Notes under the pieces: model-generated | Database searches by the model: none | The model's input: only the letters and a program-made list of their open reading frames with translations | Told to the model about the DNA's origin: nothing | Made by a program: the position numbers and the translations under genes | From: Jannaschia aquimarina | Lineage (GTDB): Bacteria > Pseudomonadota > Alphaproteobacteria > Rhodobacterales > Rhodobacteraceae | DNA: 64,000 nucleotides | Reading direction: 5' to 3' | Assembly: GCF_000877395.1 (NCBI RefSeq) | Contig: NZ_JYFE01000081.1 | Location: 62,001-126,000 of the forward strand | In this document: positions 25,553 to 33,126 of the stretch, in pieces | Layout: each line of letters starts with the position of its first letter | How positions within the stretch are numbered: the stretch's first letter is position 1

Positions 25553-26503
25553 ATGACCAAGCCGCCGCTGACGCTTTATCTGGCCGCACCGCGCGGCTTC
25601 TGCGCCGGTGTCGATCGCGCCATCAAGATCGTCGAGATGGCGCTCGAGAAGTGGGGCGCGCCGGTCTATGTCCGCCACGAGATCGTCCATAACCGCTATG
25701 TCGTGGACGGCCTGCGCGCGCGCGGTGCCGTCTTCGTCGAAGAGTTGGATGAATGCCCGACCGACCGCCCCGTCATCTTCAGCGCTCACGGGGTTCCGAA
25801 GGCCGTCCCGGCCGAGGCGGCCAAGCGCCAGATGCTGTATGTCGACGCGACCTGTCCTCTGGTCAGCAAGGTTCACATCGAAGCGGCGCGCCATCATGAA
25901 AACGGTCTTCAGATGGTCATGATCGGCCATGAAGGGCACCCCGAGACGATCGGAACGATGGGTCAGCTCCCACCGGGAGAGGTTCTGCTGGTCGAGACTG
26001 TCGCCGACGTCGCCAAGTTGAACGTGCGCGATCCGGAGAAGCTCGCCTTCATCACGCAAACGACCTTGTCCGTCGATGATACGGCCGACATCGTCGCCGC
26101 GCTCAAGGCCCGGTTTCCGGCGATCGTCGGCCCTCACAAGGAAGACATCTGCTACGCCACGACGAACCGGCAGGACGCGGTCAAGGCGATGGCTCCGAGG
26201 GTCGAGGCCATGCTGGTCGTTGGCGCACCGAACTCGTCGAACTCCAAGCGCTTGGTCGAGGTCGGGGCGAAGGCCGGCTGCTCCTACGCGCAACTTGTCC
26301 AGCGCGCCGCGGATATCGACTGGCGTGCGCTGGCCGGCGTCTCATCGGTTGGTGTCACGGCCGGAGCCAGCGCGCCGGAAATCCTGATCGACGAAGTATT
26401 GGATGCCTTCCGGGCGCGCTACGATCTGACCATCGAAGAGGTCGTGACCGCGGACGAGAATGTCGAATTCAAGGTGCCCCGTATTCTGCGGGAACCGGCC
26501 TGA
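25553..26503 (+). CDS. ispH: 4-hydroxy-3-methylbut-2-enyl diphosphate reductase (IspH/LytB)
   Basis: A 316-residue [4Fe-4S] enzyme for the last step of the MEP isoprenoid pathway. Cluster cysteines are seen in [25 protein letters not shown] and the [10 protein letters not shown] segment. The catalytic Glu segment ([15 protein letters not shown]) and [14 protein letters not shown] are also present. The ATG at 25553 follows GGAGGA and is preferred to the longer frame. Length is normal for the family. Confidence 0.95.
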   Translation: MTKPPLTLYLAAPRGFCAGVDRAIKIVEMALEKWGAPVYVRHEIVHNRYVVDGLRARGAVFVEELDECPTDRPVIFSAHGVPKAVPAEAAKRQMLYVDATCPLVSKVHIEAARHHENGLQMVMIGHEGHPETIGTMGQLPPGEVLLVETVADVAKLNVRDPEKLAFITQTTLSVDDTADIVAALKARFPAIVGPHKEDICYATTNRQDAVKAMAPRVEAMLVVGAPNSSNSKRLVEVGAKAGCSYAQLVQRAADIDWRALAGVSSVGVTAGASAPEILIDEVLDAFRARYDLTIEEVVTADENVEFKVPRILREPA

Positions 26504-26951
26504 GGCTTAAGAAGTACCGGCCTCTCGTCTGCGTCTCGCCCCGGCTTGGGGGGACCCGCCCGCTGACTCGGGATATCCGCCTTGATAGATTGGCCGTCAG
26601 AAGTGGTCCTCCTGCGTTCTCCGTCATGTTTCGGCTCGTCTCGGACGAGGTCCACGGTGGTCGTCCGTGTTGCGCTATCCGTGTGGTCCGATTGGGGTGA
26701 GGCGCAGAGCGAGGTAGACGCTGGTCGACGTATCTGTTTCGTGAACGGTGGCGAGGGACGTTCAGCCCGTTATGTCGGATCGGGCCCTTTACCGACGATC
26801 GCAGGTCTGTGACCTGCCGAATTTCTCCTTCCGGTCGTCGCATTTCAGATCGGGTCCGATGCGATTTGCGCCGTGCACCGCCGATCTCCTCGCTGACGGA
26901 TGACGCTCCGAGATGTCCTGCCGCCACAACTCCTGAAAGATGAGAGGATCC
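26504..26951. other. Intergenic region before the flagellar block
   Basis: These 448 bases lie between the convergent ispH and the first flagellar-block gene. Several frames are open on both strands but none has a plausible start site or protein-like pattern. One small hairpin (GCAGGT 26801-26806 / ACCTGC 26812-26817) is present without a T-run. I see nothing else. Confidence 0.5.
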
Positions 26952-27503
26952 TCACGAGGTTCGGTTGTTCGCCTTCAACATGCGATGAACCGCCCTTGCC
27001 TGCCTCCCGCTCAGTGACCGAAGTGCGGCAGCCTGGTCGCGGAGGGGACGCACCGAGAGCAGGTCCGCGATGACAGCAGGATGTTCCCCATCCAACTGCC
27101 CAGCCGCCTCGGCAGATGAGGCCAGCGCGCGAATAACCTCACCGGAAACACCGGATAGGGGTTGCGGCGGCGCACGCAGAGGCTCGGCCTGAGGTGTCGG
27201 TTTCTCGGCCGCCGACGGCGCGCTGAAAAGACGAAATGCCCGGCGGGACAGATCGCTGGTCAGGCTCGTCGGTCGGGTCGGTCGGGCGGCGATTTCGGGG
27301 GGCGGGGCAGGCTTGGCGCCGTTGGACCGGTTATCATCCCCTGTCTCGTCGGCACGCCGGGATGTCTCGATCCGGCGGACGAGTTCTGCGGCGAGACTGC
27401 GCATATCGCCAAGATCTGGCGTGTCCTGCCGGCTTTCGAGCATGTCGAGCAGCGCGCGTGCATCGCTTTGGTGAGGGGGGGCCGCGGCCTTTTTCTTCTG
27501 CAT
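26952..27503 (-). CDS. Unassigned protein at the end of the fliP operon
   Basis: A 183-residue, cytosolic-looking protein with a basic N-terminus (MQKKKAAAPP), a disordered Pro/Arg/Ala-rich middle (about residues 55-120) and a folded-looking C-terminal 60 residues (GEVIRALASSAEAAGQLDGE, ALRSLSGRQARAVHRML). It is 18 bases downstream of fliP in the same direction, so co-transcription with fliF-fliH-fliN-fliP is likely. No family recognised. An accessory flagellar role is inferred only from position. Confidence 0.65.
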   Translation of the reverse strand: MQKKKAAAPPHQSDARALLDMLESRQDTPDLGDMRSLAAELVRRIETSRRADETGDDNRSNGAKPAPPPEIAARPTRPTSLTSDLSRRAFRLFSAPSAAEKPTPQAEPLRAPPQPLSGVSGEVIRALASSAEAAGQLDGEHPAVIADLLSVRPLRDQAAALRSLSGRQARAVHRMLKANNRTS

Positions 27504-27521
27504 CTCTTCTCTCCGACTGTG

Positions 27522-28238
27522 TCAGGAATACCCGGCGACCAAAGCCCCCGATACGAGCGCCCACCCGTCAACGGCGACGAAAAACGCGAGCTTGAACGGA
27601 AGCGATACGATCGCCGGCGGAACCATCATCATGCCCATCGACATCAGAATCGCAGCCACGACCATGTCGATGATGAGGAACGGCATGAAGACCAGAAAGC
27701 CGATCTGGAAGGCGCGGCTGACCTCGGACAGAAGGAAGGAGGGCACGAGGATTGAAAGCGTGTCCGCCGATGCATCCGGACGCAGGGCCGACATGTGCTC
27801 CAGCGTGTCCGGATCGACACGGGCGGACATGAAGGTCCGAAAAGGGTCGATGGCCCGCGGCACGGCCTCGGCGAGCCCCATGGCTCCTTCGGTCCAGGGT
27901 TTGACACCTTCCGTCCAGGCGGTCATCGCGACCGGCTCCATCACGAACCATGTCAGGAACAGCGCCAGACTGATGATCAGCATGTTCGGCGGAGCGGCCT
28001 GAAGCCCGATTGCTTGCCTCAGAATCGACAGGACGGTAACCACAAACGGAAAGCAGGTCACCGTGACGGCGATGCCCGGTGCAAGGCTCAACACTGTCAG
28101 GAGCGCCAGAAGCTGCACCGCCGTGAGGCTGAGGGATGCGCCGCCGAGCAGTTCGTTCAGGTCCGTTCCCTGAGCGAAGGCAGGAACGGGCAGGGACGTA
28201 AAGAACAGCAGGACGGCAACCGTCCGGAACGTTTTCAC
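27522..28238 (-). CDS. fliP: Flagellar export gate protein FliP
   Basis: A 238-residue membrane protein of the type III flagellar export gate, with a cleavable signal peptide as in other FliP proteins (TVAVLLFFTSLPVPAFA before QGT). Family segments include LLTVLSLAPGIAVTVTCFPF, FVVTVLSILRQAIGLQAAPP and the C-terminal IGFLVFMPFLIIDMVVAAIL, followed by SMGMMMVPPAIVSLPFK. It starts with GTG overlapping the fliN stop (GTGA). FliP forms the core channel with FliQ and FliR, both found elsewhere in this window. Confidence 0.95.
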   Translation of the reverse strand: MKTFRTVAVLLFFTSLPVPAFAQGTDLNELLGGASLSLTAVQLLALLTVLSLAPGIAVTVTCFPFVVTVLSILRQAIGLQAAPPNMLIISLALFLTWFVMEPVAMTAWTEGVKPWTEGAMGLAEAVPRAIDPFRTFMSARVDPDTLEHMSALRPDASADTLSILVPSFLLSEVSRAFQIGFLVFMPFLIIDMVVAAILMSMGMMMVPPAIVSLPFKLAFFVAVDGWALVSGALVAGYS

Positions 28239-28507
28239 AGAGCGCCATCCAGATCGGCGATTTCCGTGAGACGGACCGCGAGCCGATCCCGCCCTTCTGC
28301 GGACTCCTCCAGGACGCCTTTCGCGATGAGGCGATCGCCCGCATAGAGTTCGACGGGATCCGATGCCGAACGATCCAGTGCGAGCACGGAATCCGGCCCC
28401 AGGCCCATGAGTTCGGAAACGGTCGGATGGGCGCGCCCCACTGAGATCGTGATTTCTACGGGGACGCGTGCGAAGGGGCCGCGTTCTGCGGCGGGACGGT
28501 CATCCAT
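28235..28507 (-). CDS. fliN: Flagellar motor switch protein FliN (short)
   Basis: A 90-residue protein consisting of one SpoA (FliMN_C) domain: VPVEITISVGRAHPTVSELM, LGPDSVLALDRSASDPVELY and AGDRLIAKGVLEE follow the family pattern. FliN forms the lower C-ring and binds FliH to recruit export substrates. It is shorter than E. coli FliN (137) because the acidic N-terminal extension is nearly absent, which is common in alphaproteobacteria. It overlaps fliH by eight bases and fliP by four. Confidence 0.9.
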   Translation of the reverse strand: MDDRPAAERGPFARVPVEITISVGRAHPTVSELMGLGPDSVLALDRSASDPVELYAGDRLIAKGVLEESAEGRDRLAVRLTEIADLDGAL

Positions 28508-29060
28508 TCTGGGTGCTCCGGTCGGGGGTCAGGGAGGCGAAGGCCTCATCGAGGGCATCGAGCAAGCGCCCGACATCGATCTCACGTTCTATGCTTGGCG
28601 CAGACAACCCGGCCTGGAGGGGATCGAGGTCTGGATCTGCAAGGATATCGTAGTCCGTCAGATCCGCACCGACGGCTTCCAGGTAGGCGCGGAGCGGGCC
28701 GACCGTGTCCGGGGCCACCCGCAGGGTGAGCTTATTCCCCTCCGCCTCCGAAAGGGCGGCTTCAGCTTCTTGCAGGATCAGGGCGAGAAAACCGCGATCG
28801 GCAGCGCGGGGTAGCAGCTTGTCGAATATCTCCGTCAGCAGCGGTTCGAGCTGTGCGAGGCAAATGCTCATCGCGGCCGACTGCGTGTGCGAGAACTTCT
28901 CGAGCTGCGCGGCGACCCTTGCTCCGACCCGGAGATCGTCGGCACGGATCTTCTCGGCGGCATCGGCCCATCCCTGGCGATACCCGTCATCGTAATGGTC
29001 TGCGGTGGGCACCGCCGCCGATGATATCGGCGCGCCGGAGGAGAAGTCTTCGAAGATCAT
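28500..29060 (-). CDS. fliH: Flagellar export regulator FliH-like protein
   Basis: A 186-residue cytosolic protein between fliF and fliN. The N-terminus MIFEDFSSG followed by YDDGYRQGWADAAEK is the FliH-type G-x-x-x-G region. A helical middle and a C-terminal globular part (LTLRVAPDTVGPLRAYLEAV, DYDILADPDLDPLQAGL) match the V-ATPase subunit E-like domain of FliH. FliH binds FliI and docks it on FliN. Sequence similarity in this family is low, so assignment rests on pattern plus position. Confidence 0.8.
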   Translation of the reverse strand: MIFEDFSSGAPISSAAVPTADHYDDGYRQGWADAAEKIRADDLRVGARVAAQLEKFSHTQSAAMSICLAQLEPLLTEIFDKLLPRAADRGFLALILQEAEAALSEAEGNKLTLRVAPDTVGPLRAYLEAVGADLTDYDILADPDLDPLQAGLSAPSIEREIDVGRLLDALDEAFASLTPDRSTQNG

Positions 29061-29061
29061 G

Positions 29062-30714
29062 TCAGGACGGCTCCTCGCGGCGTGCGTCTTCCTCGATCCA
29101 GCCCTTCAGGACCTCGACCGTTTCGTCACGACGGTCGGCGATCAGACGGCGGAGACGTTCGACCGGATCTTCGGCGCCGTCTTCGGACAGGTCTGGCAAC
29201 TCCCGGGGCTTTGAACCGCGCTGATCCTCCAATGCGGGCCTATTCTTGTCTTGACCGGTCTCCGTCGGCGCCGGGAGGCTCGCCTGCTCGGGCACCGGAC
29301 CGGTTTCCGTCGGAGGCGGGAGGGCAGTGCCATCAGACCGGGCATCTGAAAGAGACTGATCGGGTGTTGCGGTCTGGGTCTTCGCGAGAAGCGGCTTAAC
29401 CACGAATACCAACAAGGCGAACAGGGCGACGAGAAGCCCCCCGACCGTCGCCAGTCGGACGAGCTGCGCCCCAGTAAGCCACGCGCCGCCGGGCAGGCTA
29501 CCGTCAGGCGAAGCACCGGCCTCGAAGGGAAGCGATCGGACCGTGACGACGTCGCCTCGCTCCTCCAGGTAGCCGACTGCGGATTGAACGAGATCCGTGA
29601 TCGCGGCAAGTTCTTCGTCCGAGCGGGGTGCCCAGGTCGCGTCCCCGGCTGCATTGGTCGTCGTGGTCCCGTCGACCATCACGGCCACCGTGATCCGCTC
29701 GACGGCGCCGGCACCGCGCGTCACCTGACGTTCGCGTTCCGACACCTCGTAATTGACACGTTCGCGGGTCTCGGCGGCCTGGCTTTGCCCGCCGCCCTCG
29801 CCTCCCGCGTCCCCGTCCGGCAAATTGGAGGCCACGGTAACACCTTGTCCTCCAATCCCGCTTTCGCTGCTGTTCGACTCCTGCGTATCGGTCGAAATGA
29901 CGACGCGGGTTGCGGGGTCCAAAACACGCTCGCGGAGCTGTTCGACCTCGGTGGTCGTGTCGACGCTGACCTCGGCCACGAAACGGCCGGGGCCCACGCG
30001 TGCGGTCAGGATCCGGTCGATTGCAGCGCGCATCTCTGCCACGCGCTCGGACCGGCCGGCCTCGCCGCGGGATTCGGCGTTCCGCGAGACGACACGTCCG
30101 TTGCGCGAATCGACCACCGAGACGTCGTCGGGAGACAGACCGCGGACCGCGCCCGCAACGAGGCTCTGGATCGCCTCGGCGAAATCGGCGGGAACGCCGC
30201 CGTTCTTCATCCGCAAGGTCACCGAAGCGGTGGCTCCCCGGTCACGAGAGAAGGGGGACCCCCCCGGCGTCGCGACATGGACGCGGGCCGAAGCGACATC
30301 CTTGCCCGCAAGGATCGTGCGCGCCAGTTCTCCTTCCCGCGCACGCCAGTACGCCGCGTCGAACATCTGCGCGGTGGTGCCGAAGCCGGAGAGAGAATCG
30401 AGCAGTTCGTAACCCGTGCCATCGGCGCCCGGCAGCCCTTCGCCCGCGAGCTCAAGCCGAAGGCGGTCACGCTGGCTGCCGTCCACGTAGATCGAATCGC
30501 CGCGCACTTCATGGGGAACGGAACGGCTTTGGAGTTCCTGAACGACTTGACCGGCGACCGACGGATCAAGGCGCGCAAACAGGAGTTCCATGGTCGGAGC
30601 CATCGCCAGACGCGCCATCAGGAGGACCAGAACGAAGGTTCCAAGACCCGCACCGGCAAGAATTCCGATCCGCGTCCAATTTCCACGCTTGAAGTCTTCA
30701 ACCAGGCTCTGCAC
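29062..30714 (-). CDS. fliF: Flagellar MS-ring protein FliF
   Basis: A 550-residue inner-membrane protein that forms the MS ring. It has an N-terminal membrane helix (about residues 19-40), ring-building motifs (LFARLDPSVAGQVVQELQSR, YELLDSLSGFGTTAQMFDAAYWRAREGELARTI split over about residues 100-135, and ARVHVATPG), a long acidic-linker periplasmic part, and a second membrane helix near residue 430 (VGGLLVALFALLVFVVKPLL). The C-terminal tail ends EEPS and should bind FliG. It begins the minus-strand operon fliF-fliH-fliN-fliP and is divergent from fliL. Confidence 0.95.
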   Translation of the reverse strand: MQSLVEDFKRGNWTRIGILAGAGLGTFVLVLLMARLAMAPTMELLFARLDPSVAGQVVQELQSRSVPHEVRGDSIYVDGSQRDRLRLELAGEGLPGADGTGYELLDSLSGFGTTAQMFDAAYWRAREGELARTILAGKDVASARVHVATPGGSPFSRDRGATASVTLRMKNGGVPADFAEAIQSLVAGAVRGLSPDDVSVVDSRNGRVVSRNAESRGEAGRSERVAEMRAAIDRILTARVGPGRFVAEVSVDTTTEVEQLRERVLDPATRVVISTDTQESNSSESGIGGQGVTVASNLPDGDAGGEGGGQSQAAETRERVNYEVSERERQVTRGAGAVERITVAVMVDGTTTTNAAGDATWAPRSDEELAAITDLVQSAVGYLEERGDVVTVRSLPFEAGASPDGSLPGGAWLTGAQLVRLATVGGLLVALFALLVFVVKPLLAKTQTATPDQSLSDARSDGTALPPPTETGPVPEQASLPAPTETGQDKNRPALEDQRGSKPRELPDLSEDGAEDPVERLRRLIADRRDETVEVLKGWIEEDARREEPS

Positions 30715-30772
30715 GCCGCCCCTCCGTCCTCGGATCCCATAATCGGGTTGGCGGCAACAAAACCGAAACGCA

Positions 30773-30787
30773 TTAACAATCGGTTAG
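30773..30787. promoter_or_regulatory. CtrA-like box in the divergent fliF / fliL promoter region
   Basis: TTAA (30773-30776), seven bases, then TTAG (30784-30787) matches the CtrA consensus TTAA-N7-TTAA at seven of eight positions. It lies 59 bases upstream of the fliF start and 44 bases upstream of the fliL start. CtrA controls flagellar genes in several Rhodobacteraceae. Confidence 0.4.
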
Positions 30788-30830
30788 TCACCCGCGGTTA
30801 GGAGAGCCTCATCCCAGATGGAGATTTGGC

Positions 30831-31343
30831 GTGGCCGAAACTGACGAGATCGCGAGCGAAGAAGCCCCGCCGAAGCGCGGCAAGAAAGGCCTGATCGTCA
30901 TCGTCGTTCTCGCACTCGTTGCCGGTGCGGGCGGCTGGTTCGCGATCTCGTCGGGTGCCCTCGATGGCCTGCTCGCCCTCTCCGACGAAGAACATGCCGA
31001 AGAAGAGGAATCGGTCGCGCGCGCGCCGGCGCCTGCCGACGCGAATGTAGTTTTCGTCGACATGCCGCCGATATCGGTTTCCGTGGGGACCGGTGGTAGA
31101 GACAGGCAATTGCGAATGCAGGCGGTCCTTGAGGTGACGCCAGATGCGGCTTCGCATGTAGAGGGCCTTCTGCCTCGGCTGCAGGACGGCTTTCTCGGCT
31201 ATCTCCGAGCCATCGGTCCCGCCCCCCTGGAGGAAGAGGCCGGGTTGCTGCGTATCCGGGCGCAGATGTTGCGGCGTGCGCGCATGATCGCGGGACCCGA
31301 GGGGGTCAGAAATGTGCTCGTGACTGACTTCATATTGAACTGA
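30831..31343 (+). CDS. fliL: Flagellar basal-body protein FliL
   Basis: A 170-residue single-pass inner-membrane protein. A basic cytosolic N-terminus (EEAPPKRGKKG) precedes one membrane helix (LIVIVVLALVAGAGGWFA), an acidic linker and a periplasmic stomatin-like domain (VVFVDMPPISVSVGTGGRDR, LRMQAVLEVTP, GVRNVLVTDFILN). FliL stabilises stator units around the MS ring. The GTG start at 30831 follows GGAG. It opens a plus-strand operon leading to motA. Confidence 0.9.
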   Translation: MAETDEIASEEAPPKRGKKGLIVIVVLALVAGAGGWFAISSGALDGLLALSDEEHAEEEESVARAPAPADANVVFVDMPPISVSVGTGGRDRQLRMQAVLEVTPDAASHVEGLLPRLQDGFLGYLRAIGPAPLEEEAGLLRIRAQMLRRARMIAGPEGVRNVLVTDFILN

Positions 31344-31352
31344 GAGGGGCCG

Positions 31353-31709
31353 ATGGCACTGATTTCCGACGTCTTTCTTGTGCTTGGGGCGCTTGGCCTC
31401 GCCTACTACTGCCTGCAGCTCTCGCGGCGGCTCAAGACGCTCGCGACCTCGGACGGTGGGCTTGGTCAGTCCGTCGCGGTGCTCGGTGAGCAGATCGAGG
31501 CATTGCAGCAGAACGCCGCGCGAGCCACCGCAGAGGCGGAGGCCGCGTCCGACCGGCTTTCCCGGCTGATCCAGGACGCCGAAGAGCGGGAAGGAGAGCT
31601 TTCCGTCCTCATCGCAGGTCTTGGAGATCTCGATGAATTCATCGCACCTGAGCCGCCGGAGCCGGAAACCTGCTTTGCCAGTCGGCGCAATATGGAGGCC
31701 GGGCGATGA
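31353..31709 (+). CDS. Single-pass membrane coiled-coil protein in the stator operon
   Basis: A 118-residue protein with an N-terminal membrane helix (ISDVFLVLGALGLAYYCLQL) and a coiled coil of about 60 residues (EQIEALQQNAARATAEAEAA...). It lies 9 bases after fliL and overlaps the MotE-like gene by four bases. No named family is recognised. Its layout resembles a small scaffold protein, and position implies a motor role. Confidence 0.75.
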   Translation: MALISDVFLVLGALGLAYYCLQLSRRLKTLATSDGGLGQSVAVLGEQIEALQQNAARATAEAEAASDRLSRLIQDAEEREGELSVLIAGLGDLDEFIAPEPPEPETCFASRRNMEAGR

Positions 31710-32266
31710 GGAGCCTCAAGAAATGGGCCGGCCGGTTGGCGCTCACCGCCATCGCGGGCCTCCTGCTTGTGTCGGCGATGACCAGGCTCGTCTCGGCAAA
31801 CCTCGCCGTCGATGGCAGTGAGGTCAAGGCGACAGCGCAACCCGAATTCGAAGGCATTGCGCTGCTCCTCGAGGAACTCGATCGAAGAGAGACCGACCTC
31901 ATCCGCCGCGAAGAATCGCTCGACCTGCGGGAACAGGATCTCCGGGTTGCCGCAGAGGAGATCGCGGCCTCCCTCGATGACCTGAAGGCGGCCGATGCCG
32001 CACTCGAGGCCCGCATGGCCTCATCCGCGGGGGCGTCCGACGAGGACGTCGATCGTTTGACGCGGATCTACGAAGGCATGAAGCCAAAGGATGCCGCTGC
32101 GGTCTTCGAGACCATGGAGCCGGATTTCGCGGCCGGGTTCCTGGCACGGATGGCGCCCGATGCGGCCGCGACGATCCTGTCGGAAATGCCGGCCACGAAT
32201 GTCTACGCGATAAGCGCGACGATCGCCGGCCGGAATGCAAACGCCGCGACGGAGGACCGCAGATGA
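31706..32266 (+). CDS. MotE-like periplasmic motility protein
   Basis: A 186-residue protein with an N-terminal membrane anchor or signal (LALTAIAGLLLVSAMTRLVS), a coiled coil (LLEELDRRETDLIRREESLD) and a C-terminal MgtE_N-like/MotE domain (RLTRIYEGMKPKDAAAVFET, FLARMAPDAAATILSEM). In Sinorhizobium MotE is a chaperone for the periplasmic motor protein MotC. The gene overlaps both neighbours by four bases and directly precedes motA. Confidence 0.8.
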   Translation: MRSLKKWAGRLALTAIAGLLLVSAMTRLVSANLAVDGSEVKATAQPEFEGIALLLEELDRRETDLIRREESLDLREQDLRVAAEEIAASLDDLKAADAALEARMASSAGASDEDVDRLTRIYEGMKPKDAAAVFETMEPDFAAGFLARMAPDAAATILSEMPATNVYAISATIAGRNANAATEDRR

Positions 32267-33126
32267 TCGGCATCGTAGGTATCGCGATTGTCTTCGTGAT
32301 GGTCTTCGGCGGCTACCTCGCCGCCGGCGGAAAGCTGTCGATCATCATCGCATCGCTGCCATTCGAGATGACCATGATCGGCGGGGCGGCAATTGGGGCG
32401 TTCGCGATCGGAAATGACATCGGCGGGATCAAGCAGACCCTCAAGGGAATCGGCAAAGTCTTCAAGGGGCCGAAATGGAGCCCCGACGATTATCGTGATC
32501 TGCTTTGCCTTCTCTTCCGGCTTGTACGCCTGGGGCGTCAGGACACCGTCGCTCTGGAGGCTCACATCGAAAAACCCCAGGAATCGAGCATGTTCGCCGA
32601 CTATCCCCGCATCCTCGCCGACGAGGAAGCCGTCGCGCTGATATGCGATACGCTCAGGGCCATGTCGATGAACTACGACGACCCGCATCAGGTCGAAGAG
32701 GTTCTCGAGAAGCGGATGGAGGAGAATCTCCATCATGCGCTCCATCCCGCGCACAACCTGCAGACCATGGCGGATAGCCTTCCAGCCTTGGGGATCGTTG
32801 CTGCCGTGCTCGGTGTCATCAAGACAATGGGATCGATCGATCAACCGCCTGAGGTGCTCGGCAAACTGATCGGCGGCGCTTTGGTCGGCACGTTTCTCGG
32901 CGTTTTCCTGGCCTATGGCATCGTCGGCCCATTTGCCGTCCGACTGAAAGCCATCGCAGAGGAAGAGGCGCATTTCTATGCCCTGATACGCGAGGTTCTG
33001 GTGGCCAATCTCCACAATCATGCAACGAATATCTGTATCGAGGTCGGCCGCCAGAATACGCCAACCCACTTCCGCCCCAGCTTTTCGGATCTCGAAGAGG
33101 CTTTGCGAGGCGCGAAAGCAGCATGA
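32263..33126 (+). CDS. motA: Flagellar stator protein MotA
   Basis: A 287-residue inner-membrane protein with four membrane helices that forms the proton-driven stator with MotB. Visible are MIGIVGIAIVFVMVFGGYLA, FEMTMIGGAAIGAFAIGN, the cytoplasmic loop with charged residues that contact FliG, and ADSLPALGIVAAVLGVIKTM with the conserved Pro of helix 3. The last helix is LIGGALVGTFLGVFLAYG. Length is typical. motB is not in this window. Stop and start overlap with both neighbours. Confidence 0.95.
   Translation: MIGIVGIAIVFVMVFGGYLAAGGKLSIIIASLPFEMTMIGGAAIGAFAIGNDIGGIKQTLKGIGKVFKGPKWSPDDYRDLLCLLFRLVRLGRQDTVALEAHIEKPQESSMFADYPRILADEEAVALICDTLRAMSMNYDDPHQVEEVLEKRMEENLHHALHPAHNLQTMADSLPALGIVAAVLGVIKTMGSIDQPPEVLGKLIGGALVGTFLGVFLAYGIVGPFAVRLKAIAEEEAHFYALIREVLVANLHNHATNICIEVGRQNTPTHFRPSFSDLEEALRGAKAA

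Noticed and set aside
30790-30820. Second CtrA or sigma-54 site next to the fliL start
   Set aside because: Only a lone GGTTAGG half-site is seen; no GG-N10-GC pair or second TTAA at the right spacing.
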